From assembly GCA_026224875.1 (NCBI GenBank), contig JAMFRU010000045.1, positions 1 through 55,713 of the forward strand: DNA of 55,713 bases, given 5' to 3'. The stretch comes from Acidocella sp. (GTDB lineage Bacteria > Pseudomonadota > Alphaproteobacteria > Acetobacterales > Acetobacteraceae). The position numbers and the translations under genes are program-made. Each line of letters begins with the position of its first letter. The first letter of the stretch is position 1. Under the pieces are notes generated by a model. That model saw only the letters and a list, made by a program, of their open reading frames with translations, ran no database searches and was not told where the DNA came from. Of the stretch, positions 49,774-55,713 are shown piece after piece.

Positions 49774-50346
49774 ATGAAAATTGCCATCCTCGGTTGGGGC
49801 TCGCTGCTCTGGGACCCCAAAGACCTGCAATGCGCAACCCAGTTTGAGCTCACCGGGCCCAGCCTGCCCATCGAGTTCTGCCGCATCTCAAAAGACCATC
49901 GCCTCACGCTTATCATCGACGAAGACTTTGGCACGCTTTGCCAGACTTACGCCGCCACAAGCGCCTTCAACACGCTGGAAGAAGCCATGGAGAATCTGCG
50001 CCTGCGCGAGGGCATGTTCAGCGTCGCCGATGTCGGTTTTGTTGAACTGCACAGCCAGGAACGCAGCCGCGTCGCCGTTAAGCGCCATCCGCATGTGGTG
50101 GAGAGCATCGCCGATTGGGCACTGCACGCCGGCTACGAGGCCGTGATCTGGACCGCGCTTGAAAGCCATTTCGAAGACCGGACCACGGAACCTTTCTCCG
50201 TAAGTGCTGCCATGCGCTACCTGGAAGCACTGAAACAACGCGACGGGCAAGTTTTTGCGCGCGCGCTCACTTATATCCGCCGCGCGCCTGACGCGACGCA
50301 GACTCCCGTCCGCGAGCGCACCGCCGCCCAGTGGCCTGAGGCTTAA
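49774..50346 (+). CDS. Gamma-glutamylcyclotransferase-like hypothetical protein
   Basis: 190 residues. The start MKIAILGWGSLLWDPKDLQ and following GPSLPIEFCRISKDHRLTLIIDEDFGTLCQTYAATSAF suggest a GGCT-like fold (GYGSLxW analog), but it is a distant match; conserved hypotheticals with GWGSLIWDP are widespread. The rest (VESIADWALHAGYEAVIWTALESHFEDRTTEPFSVSAAMRYLEAL) is helical. The only GA-rich motif before ATG is too close (2 bases). It sits between the dihydroorotase remnant and the kinase; it may be the alternative cargo of this locus. Confidence 0.72.
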   Translation: MKIAILGWGSLLWDPKDLQCATQFELTGPSLPIEFCRISKDHRLTLIIDEDFGTLCQTYAATSAFNTLEEAMENLRLREGMFSVADVGFVELHSQERSRVAVKRHPHVVESIADWALHAGYEAVIWTALESHFEDRTTEPFSVSAAMRYLEALKQRDGQVFARALTYIRRAPDATQTPVRERTAAQWPEA

Positions 50347-50371
50347 CCACCGGCCAGATCGTAACGGCCGC

Positions 50372-51700
50372 TCATACCGGCAGCTCGATCGCCACGCGCA
50401 ATCCCCCCTGCGGCCGGTCCAATAGCAATATTGAGCCGCCGTGGGCAACGATAATATCATGCGCAATCGCCAGCCCCAGCCCGGTGCCGCCGGGGGCGTT
50501 GCTTTCAAACGGTTTCAGCAATGTCTTGCGCTGCGCCTCGGGAATCCCCGGCCCATCGTCGTCGATATTGATGTTCAGCCAACCCCGCCCGCTGCGGTGT
50601 GCGGCCACCCAGATGTGGTTGCCGTGACGTTTGGCGTTGTCGATGAGGTTGGTCAAAGCGCGGCGCATGGCTTCGGGGCGGAGCGTCACCACCAGCCCAG
50701 TTTCCACGCTCAATGAGATGGACGCATTGGCGCGGCGGGCGTTGATGCAGATTTCCTCCAGCAGCGCCGGCATGTCTGTTGCCACCGCCTGCTCGCTTCC
50801 CTCACCGCGCGCAAAATTCAGATAGATGCCGATGAGCCGCTCCATCTCCTCGATGTCGCCGGTCATGTCGGCGAGGTCTTCGGGCGTAACATGCGGCTGC
50901 ATGGCAAGTGCCAGGCGCAGCCGGGTTATGGGCGTACGCAGATCATGGCTCACACCGGCCAGCATGGTGGTGCGCTGGGCCATGAAGCGGCGCACCCGCT
51001 CCTGCATGCGGTTGAAGGCGGCGGCGGCGCGGCGTACTTCCACCGCCCCTTCCGGGCGGATCGGCCCGGTATCGCGCCCCATGCCGAACCGCTCCGCCGC
51101 CAGCGCCAGGCGCGAGATGCCCCGCACCTGGGTGCGCAAAAACAATGCCGCGATACCCGCCATCAGCACGGATGTGCCGATCACCCAGGTGAGAAACAGA
51201 TAGAACGTGCCAATGAACAATCGTTTGCGCGGCACATCGATGCGCAGCACGCCATCGGGCATCTGCACGTTCACGCGGATGATCCCCGGCGAGCTGTACC
51301 AGGCGACATTGAACGGCCGGTGCAGCTCGGCCGCCAAGGCGCGGGCGAGGTCGGTATCCACCGGCCCGGGCGCATCGGGTGCCGGCAGACGCCCCAGCAT
51401 CTGGTTCGGGGTGAACACGGTATTGAACTGAAAATGCTGGTCGGTTTCCTGGATGATCAGGTTGCGCGTCGCAGGATACCGGTCGATCTCGTCGATCATG
51501 AACCCAACCTCGCCGGCCACCCCGCCGGACAGCCGGCGCGAGAGTTCGGTGAGATGGTTGCCGTAGAACATCTGCAGCGCCACGGCTTCCAGCAGCACCA
51601 GGGGCAGCAGCACGATGAGCAAGGAACGCCCAAACAGCCCGCGCGGCAGGATTTTGCGCACGTAACGGTCGGGCGCCACCCCGCCGGGGCGGAGCCTCAC
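50372..51700 (-). CDS. Sensor histidine kinase, EnvZ/OmpR type
   Basis: 442 residues from GTG at 51700. Two membrane helices (SLLIVLLPLVLLEAVALQMFY, about 26-46; FYLFLTWVIGTSVLMAGIAALFL, about 166-188) flank a periplasmic domain of about 120 residues. HAMP (about 190-240), dimerisation box with phospho-acceptor H252 (AGVSHDLRTPITRLRLA), N-box NLIDNAKRHG (351-360), and DDGPGIP (381-387), GGTGLGLAIAHD (404-415). The periplasmic domain suggests an envelope or osmotic cue. It overlaps the regulator gene by 4 bases (GTGA). A short open frame MSGRYDLAGG, starting ATGAGCGG, overlaps its stop codon as a relic of a downstream gene. Confidence 0.93.
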   Translation of the reverse strand: MRLRPGGVAPDRYVRKILPRGLFGRSLLIVLLPLVLLEAVALQMFYGNHLTELSRRLSGGVAGEVGFMIDEIDRYPATRNLIIQETDQHFQFNTVFTPNQMLGRLPAPDAPGPVDTDLARALAAELHRPFNVAWYSSPGIIRVNVQMPDGVLRIDVPRKRLFIGTFYLFLTWVIGTSVLMAGIAALFLRTQVRGISRLALAAERFGMGRDTGPIRPEGAVEVRRAAAAFNRMQERVRRFMAQRTTMLAGVSHDLRTPITRLRLALAMQPHVTPEDLADMTGDIEEMERLIGIYLNFARGEGSEQAVATDMPALLEEICINARRANASISLSVETGLVVTLRPEAMRRALTNLIDNAKRHGNHIWVAAHRSGRGWLNINIDDDGPGIPEAQRKTLLKPFESNAPGGTGLGLAIAHDIIVAHGGSILLLDRPQGGLRVAIELPV

Positions 51701-52392
51701 GGACCTGGTTTCAAACTATAGCCCTTGCCACACACAGTGTGCAGAAACCGCGGCTCGCGCGGGTCGGGCTCGATTTTACGGCGCAGGCGCGTCACCTGCA
51801 CGTCGATGGCGCGTTCGTTCACATCATCCAGCCCGAGTGCCGCGGCCAAAGCCTCGCGCGTCAGTGTCTCGTGCGGCCGCGCCGCCAGCGCCAGCAGCAA
51901 AGCCAGCTCCGCGCCGGTCAGCCGGATGCGGGTATTGGGTCCCACCAGCTCGCCGCGCCCAGCATCGAACATCGCCTCGCCCAGTTGCAGCGGTGTGGCC
52001 GGCTGGGCCATGGGCTGGGCCCGGCGCAGCATGGCGCGGATGCGCGCCACCAGCACCCGCGGGTCGAACGGCTTGCCGAGATAATCATCGGCCCCGGCCT
52101 CGAACCCGGCGATGATATCCTCCGGCGTATCGCGCGCGGTGAGCAGCAGAATCGGCATGGTGGGGGCGCGGTCGCCGCGCAGATCGCCGGTGAATTCCAG
52201 CCCGGTTTCGCCGGGCATCATCACATCCAGCACCATCAGATCGAAATCCAGGCTGCGGAGTTTTTCGCGCGCCTCGGCGGCCGATTCCGCCTGGGTGATG
52301 CGGAAGCCCTGCTCGGCCAGATACCGCCCGGCCAACGCCCGCAGCCGCGCATCATCATCGACCAGCAATATATGCGGGGCTTCACCGCTCAT
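51697..52392 (-). CDS. OmpR-family response regulator
   Basis: 231 residues. Receiver domain: LLVDDDARLRALAG with acidic pocket, phospho-acceptor D56 in LMVLDVMMPG, T/S in LLLTARD, Lys in LGKPFDP (about 109). C-terminal winged helix (about 130-230): LTGAELALLLALAARPHETLTREALAAALG and NERAIDVQVTRLRRKIE, YSLKPGP. Paired with the histidine kinase by a 4-base overlap; together they probably control envelope genes, such as porins, though targets are not shown. Confidence 0.95.
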   Translation of the reverse strand: MSGEAPHILLVDDDARLRALAGRYLAEQGFRITQAESAAEAREKLRSLDFDLMVLDVMMPGETGLEFTGDLRGDRAPTMPILLLTARDTPEDIIAGFEAGADDYLGKPFDPRVLVARIRAMLRRAQPMAQPATPLQLGEAMFDAGRGELVGPNTRIRLTGAELALLLALAARPHETLTREALAAALGLDDVNERAIDVQVTRLRRKIEPDPREPRFLHTVCGKGYSLKPGP

Positions 52393-52446
52393 ATCCGGTT
52401 ATCGCTGTCGCTGTCGCTCATGCGCGACTATATGCACCGGTACGCG

Positions 52447-53013
52447 CTACGTACCAGTGCGCGGTACTTTCTGCGCACGGTGCTCCAGCCCGTCGACATA
52501 ATCGCGGCCCTGCTTATGCATCAGCCCGCGCAACACGCGCTTAAAACCTTCCACCGCCGGGCCGCCGGCCTCGCAATACGCCGCGACCAGCCGCTCTCGC
52601 TGCGCATCGTACAGGCGGCGTTCCAGAACCTGGCCTTTTTCGGTCAGGGTCAGCAGCCGCTGGCGGCGGTCCTGCTGGCCCGGCACCTGCGCCACGTAAC
52701 CACCATCGATGAGCGGCCCCAATACGCGCGTAAGACTTTGTTTGGTGATGCCGAGAATCGCCAGCAGCTCGCCGACTTTCAAACCCGGCCGCCGGGCCAC
52801 CCAATGCAGGCAGCGGTGATGCGCCCGGCCAAACCCCAGCTCGGCCAGAATAGCATCAGGTGCGGCGGTTAAGTCACGCAGCGCGAAAAACAGCATATCC
52901 TGCGCTGCCCGCAGCTCTTCCTCTCGCAAAAACAGGAGCCCGGCTCCGGGTGCTGCATGTTGCGAGCCGGGCGTTAAGTCACGTTTGGTCGAGGGAAACG
53001 GATAGTCTTGCAT
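52447..53013 (-). CDS. MarR-family transcriptional regulator
   Basis: 188 residues from ATG at 53013 (an in-frame ATG at 53049 also exists). Winged-helix MarR core: LAELGFGRAHHRCLHWVARRPGLKVGELLAILGITKQSLTRVLGPLIDGGYVAQVPGQQDRRQRLLTLTEKG. N-terminal helices likely form the dimer interface. Ligand unknown. It is divergent from a branched-chain aminotransferase, with an inverted repeat between them, and upstream of ompR/envZ-type genes, so it may control either. Confidence 0.9.
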   Translation of the reverse strand: MQDYPFPSTKRDLTPGSQHAAPGAGLLFLREEELRAAQDMLFFALRDLTAAPDAILAELGFGRAHHRCLHWVARRPGLKVGELLAILGITKQSLTRVLGPLIDGGYVAQVPGQQDRRQRLLTLTEKGQVLERRLYDAQRERLVAAYCEAGGPAVEGFKRVLRGLMHKQGRDYVDGLEHRAQKVPRTGT

Positions 53014-53049
53014 GGCAGATTCGCAATCTAAAGGGGTTTTGCACACCAT

Positions 53050-53094
53050 ATATGACAGTATACCTGACTTATATGCAAGTTTTTTCTGTCATAT
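53050..53094. promoter_or_regulatory. Candidate MarR operator region (inverted repeat)
   Basis: atatgacag (53050-53058) and ctgtcatat (53086-53094) form a perfect 9-bp inverted repeat with a 27-base spacer, in the AT-rich space between the MarR and aminotransferase starts. The spacer holds gtatac and cttatat sequences that could be overlapping divergent -10 regions. Two sites three helical turns apart would suit a dimeric repressor autoregulating and controlling the divergent gene. Confidence 0.55.
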
Positions 53095-53123
53095 TGATGT
53101 AGCGTAAACGGAGTGTGTTGACT

Positions 53124-54026
53124 ATGGCGCTGGTTCCTTTCGATGATCGTGATGGCTTTATCTGGTGGAATGGCGCGCTCATTCCCTGGCGCGAGGCCAA
53201 GCTGCACGTATTGAGCCATGGTCTGCACTATGGTTCGGCCGTTTTCGAGGGCGAACGCGCCTATGGCGGCAATATTTTCAAGCTCGATGCGCATAGCGAC
53301 CGGCTGATCGAGTCGGGCCGCCTGCTGGGATTCGAAATCCCCTATACCCGCGCCCAGATCAACCAGGCCTGCATCGATGTGATGGCCGCCAACAACCTGA
53401 CCGAGGCGTATATCCGCCCGCTGGCCTGGCGCGGTTCCGAGCAGCTCGCGGTTTCGGCGCAGCAGACCAAGATCAACCTCATGGTCGCCTGCTGGGAATG
53501 GCCGAATTTGTTCGGCACCGACCGGCTGAAAGGCGTGCGCCTGGGCCTGGCCGATTGGCGCCGCCCGCATCCGCAGACCGCCCCCACCGCTTCGAAAGCT
53601 GCCGGGCTGTATATGATCGGCACTCTGGCCAAGCATAAAGCGGAGGCCGAGGGCTATAACGATGCCATGATGCTGACATGGGACGGTTTTGTCGGCGAGG
53701 CCACGGGGGCGAATTTGTTCCTGACCATCGACGGCAAGCTCCACACCCCGACCCCGGATTGCTTCCTCGACGGGATTACCCGCAAAACCGTGATCTCGCT
53801 GGCCAAATCGCGCGGCATCGAGGTCATCGAGCGGCACATCCCGCCCGAGGATCTGGCCAAGGCGACCGAAGCGTTCGTGACCGGCACCGCCGCCGAGATT
53901 ACCCCCGTGCGCCAGATCGGCCCGGATTTTAGCTACGCGCCTAGCAGGATCACCGAGACTTTGTTGGCCGATTACGAGGCTCTGGTGCTGATGGCGCCGG
54001 AGGAAGTGGCCAAACGCGCCGCGTAA
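53124..54026 (+). CDS. ilvE: Branched-chain amino acid aminotransferase
   Basis: 300 residues from ATG at 53124 with GGAG 10 bases upstream (a GTG at 53115 is in frame). Fold-type IV PLP features: LHVLSHGLHYGSAVFEGERAY (about 27-47), PLP lysine K158 in PTASKAAGLYMIGTLAKHKAEAEGYNDAMML, GEATGANLFLTIDGKL and GTAAEITPVRQIG. It interconverts branched-chain amino and keto acids. Divergently organised with a MarR regulator. A single gene followed by a repeat-rich gap. Confidence 0.93.
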   Translation: MALVPFDDRDGFIWWNGALIPWREAKLHVLSHGLHYGSAVFEGERAYGGNIFKLDAHSDRLIESGRLLGFEIPYTRAQINQACIDVMAANNLTEAYIRPLAWRGSEQLAVSAQQTKINLMVACWEWPNLFGTDRLKGVRLGLADWRRPHPQTAPTASKAAGLYMIGTLAKHKAEAEGYNDAMMLTWDGFVGEATGANLFLTIDGKLHTPTPDCFLDGITRKTVISLAKSRGIEVIERHIPPEDLAKATEAFVTGTAAEITPVRQIGPDFSYAPSRITETLLADYEALVLMAPEEVAKRAA

Positions 54027-54053
54027 GGAGCGTTTATCCCCAGACCTGCTCGC

Positions 54054-54227
54054 CACCGTCTGACTGTTCACACCGGTTGACCGCCACCTCCGTCTGACCG
54101 CCCGCCACCGTCATCCCGCCCCACCCGTCATTCCCGGGACATGGGTGGGAGGAGATTCCCGCTTTCTCGGGAATGACGGGTGGTGGAGGGTCAGACGGTG
54201 GTGGGCGAGAGCGGGAATGACGGGTGG
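54054..54227. repeat. REP-like cluster with nested inverted repeats
   Basis: ccacccgtcattcccg (54121-54136) pairs exactly with cgggaatgacgggtgg (54168-54183), which recurs directly at 54212-54227. An outer pair ccaccgtctgac (54054-54065) matches gtcagacggtgg (54190-54201). The unit gattcccgctttctcgggaatgac (54154-54177) is a compensated version of the hairpin at 36828. It fills the 296-bp gap between ilvE and the acyltransferase, with no gene. Confidence 0.85.
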
Positions 54228-54322
54228 GGGTGAGAGGGATTGGGACGAACAAACCCTGACCTCGCCAAATCGTAATCCTCTGAAAATCTTGTAATACCGC
54301 GTTCAAAACCAAGCTTTAGGGC

Positions 54323-55585
54323 ATGGCGACCACTGCGGCAGCGACAGGCGACGACATCGCGGGTAAAGCGACCGGCAAGGCGGCCGGCAAAACCGCGCCG
54401 GGGCAAAAGCTCGTGCCCCTTGAAGGCCTGCGCGGCATCGCCGCCGCTGTAGTGGTGCTCTACCATCTCGTGCTGGGCTTCACCGCCAGGGGCGTGAGCG
54501 TCGTCCCACAAGGCCACGGTGCATTTGACACGCTGGCCCAGTTCGGCCTCGGGCTGCTCAACGGCAGCGCCGCGGTGGCGGTGTTCTTCGTCCTCTCCGG
54601 CTTCATCCTCAGCCTGCCGTTTTCCCGCGACAGGCGCATCTCCCGCGTGCTGGTCGCACTCCTGAAACGCTGGCCGCGCCTGGCCGGGGTAACAGTTATC
54701 GCCTGCCTGTTCGCCTATGGGCTCATCCTATGGTCCGGCCATGACTACAAAAACGCGGCCAGCATCACCGGCGCCGGCTGGATGGCGAGCCACGGCAACT
54801 CCCCCATCGACCACCGCCACCTCACCTGGGCCGGCGCGCTGCACGAGGGGCTGATCGCGGTGTTCACCAAAGGCGAGGTGCGGTTCGATTCGCCGCTCTG
54901 GACCATGCGGATCGAGCTGTTCTGCTCCTTCGCCATCTTCCTGGCGGCACCCATATTATTCGCCATCCGCAGTTGGCCGTTGCGCGTGGTCGTCATCGCA
55001 ATGGCCGTGTTTACCGCCGGCACCACCTTTCCCTACACGCATTTTTCGGACTTCCTGTGCGGCACCGTGCTCGCCATGCTGTTTTCCGAAGGAAGGCTGC
55101 CCGCCATCCCCGGTAAATGGGCCCTGCCCCTGGGCTTCGTGGTGCTGTATCTGTTCAGCTTCACCTATGAGCAGCAATTGCTCATCCACGCCCCGCTCAA
55201 AGCCATAATGCCGGCCGGTGATTCCGCGCATTTCGTCTGGGATATCGGGGCAGTGCTGAGCATACTGATCCTGCTCGGCAACCCCACCATGCACCGGATA
55301 TTCTCCGGCAACTGGGCCATCTGGCTGGGGCTGCTGTCTTTCCCCATCTATCTGCTACACGGGCCGATCATGCTTACAGTGGGCGCCAAAACCGTGGTCG
55401 CCGGCGCGGGATTGCTCGGCGTGAACGGCAGCGAGCTGATAGCCGCCATAATCAGCATAATGCTGACCGTGGCCTGCGCCGTGCCTTTGGCCCGGCTGGA
55501 CCAAGTGTGGCTAGGGTTACTCACCCGCGCCACAAAGCCGTTGCTCGTAAAACCAGCGGCAGCCCCGGTAGTGGCCGCCGAATAA
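54323..55585 (+). CDS. Acyltransferase family 3 membrane protein
   Basis: 420 residues. After a Lys/Gly/Thr-rich start (ATGDDIAGKATGKAAGKTAPG) come the acyltransferase-3 landmarks: LVPLEGLRGIAAAVVVLYHLVLG (R and H, about 31-53), FFVLSGFILSLPFSRDRR and FDSPLWTMRIELFCSFAIFLAAPILF. About ten membrane helices; near the end LSFPIYLLHGPIML. Such enzymes transfer acetyl or succinyl groups to cell-surface sugars (OafA type). The annotated start has a poor ribosome-binding site; a later start is possible. Confidence 0.88.
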   Translation: MATTAAATGDDIAGKATGKAAGKTAPGQKLVPLEGLRGIAAAVVVLYHLVLGFTARGVSVVPQGHGAFDTLAQFGLGLLNGSAAVAVFFVLSGFILSLPFSRDRRISRVLVALLKRWPRLAGVTVIACLFAYGLILWSGHDYKNAASITGAGWMASHGNSPIDHRHLTWAGALHEGLIAVFTKGEVRFDSPLWTMRIELFCSFAIFLAAPILFAIRSWPLRVVVIAMAVFTAGTTFPYTHFSDFLCGTVLAMLFSEGRLPAIPGKWALPLGFVVLYLFSFTYEQQLLIHAPLKAIMPAGDSAHFVWDIGAVLSILILLGNPTMHRIFSGNWAIWLGLLSFPIYLLHGPIMLTVGAKTVVAGAGLLGVNGSELIAAIISIMLTVACAVPLARLDQVWLGLLTRATKPLLVKPAAAPVVAAE

Positions 55586-55603
55586 CCTAGGACGAATCGA
55601 CAT

Positions 55604-55713
55604 TTAGCGCATCCAAATCATGCTTGATGCGAGTTGAACTGCGGCCAGGAAGTAAGCCGCTCTTCGGTCGTAGCGGGTTGCGATGCGCCGAAAATGCTTG
55701 AGCTTATTGAAGA
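55604..55713 (-). mobile_element. Partial IS5-family (IS1031-like) transposase, C-terminus
   Basis: Reading from the right edge, the minus strand encodes FNKLKHFRRIATRYDRRA then AYFLAAVQLASSMIWMR and a TAA stop. This is the conserved C-terminus of many IS5-group DDE transposases (FNKLKQFRRIATRYDK.. FLAAVxLASxxIWLR). The insertion sequence starts close to the acyltransferase stop, possibly near 55590, and continues outside the window. No terminal repeat can be confirmed from one end. Confidence 0.82.

Noticed and set aside
1-55713. CRISPR arrays
   Set aside because: The repeats seen are tandem, or REP-like and dispersed, and lack regularly spaced unique spacers; no cas-like genes.

Overview
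The window is a GC-rich, gene-dense stretch of a bacterial chromosome. Gene content (DUF3576 lipoprotein, class II DAHP synthase, short FtsY, a GcvT-like YgfZ, an IS5/IS1031-like transposase end at the right edge, a Thr/Pro-rich secreted pair, bactofilin, glutathione synthase and reductase) and codon usage point to an alphaproteobacterium, most likely Acetobacteraceae (Acidocella/Acidiphilium-like). That placement is an inference. No rRNA, tRNA or CRISPR array was seen.

Layout. 0.1-5 kb: a serpin lipoprotein, then rRNA/tRNA modification genes (rsmD, a 23S pseudouridine synthase, tadA), a class I glutamine amidotransferase and rnhB. 5-9 kb: REP-like hairpins, two Thr/Pro-rich exported proteins, a VapBC-type toxin-antitoxin pair with an obvious operator, a DUF3576 lipoprotein and a porin. 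9-16 kb: a ThiE-like gene and a YggS gene sharing one CATG as opposed start codons, then the cell-wall elongation cluster mreC-mreD-mrdA-rodA-murI with no mreB beside it. 16-21.6 kb: TauE/SafE exporter, PfkB kinase, bactofilin, a large nested palindrome, gshB, a lipoprotein, and an exported MsrA divergent from MsrB. 21.7-26 kb: a 476-residue Gly/Asn/Thr-rich surface-type beta protein, a CLC channel and rsmA. 26-34 kb: an AAA ATPase, ftsY, dapF, a dehydrogenase, a hydroxypyruvate-isomerase-like gene, a sulfotransferase and a SWIM/SNF2 helicase. 34-41 kb: nadE, a small membrane protein, pncB, aroG (class II) and gor. 41-50 kb: a 1054-residue double glycosyltransferase, a two-repeat YPDV protein, ygfZ, a heptosyltransferase-type gene, a dihydroorotase and a DUF2142 membrane protein. 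50-55.7 kb: a GGCT-like protein, an EnvZ/OmpR-type two-component system, a MarR regulator divergent from a branched-chain aminotransferase, an acyltransferase and an IS fragment.

The genes fall into coherent groups: peptidoglycan elongation and precursor supply (mreCD, mrdA, rodA, murI, dapF), NAD synthesis (nadE, pncB), thiol redox and methionine sulfoxide repair (gshB, gor, msrA, msrB) and envelope glycan work (the double GT, GT9, DUF2142, acyltransferase 3).

The most unusual structure is at 47.99-50.50 kb. A 113-bp diverged copy of the dihydroorotase 3' end, with an in-frame stop, is fused to a 131-bp diverged copy of the histidine-kinase 3' end. Two alternative versions of the interval between the same two genes thus lie in tandem: one carries a DUF2142 gene, the other a GGCT-like gene. 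Other notable structures are the 253-bp nested palindrome that supplies the stop codons of bactofilin and gshB, a hairpin repeat family with compensatory stem changes, and 12-15 bp tandem duplications lying mostly at gene ends.
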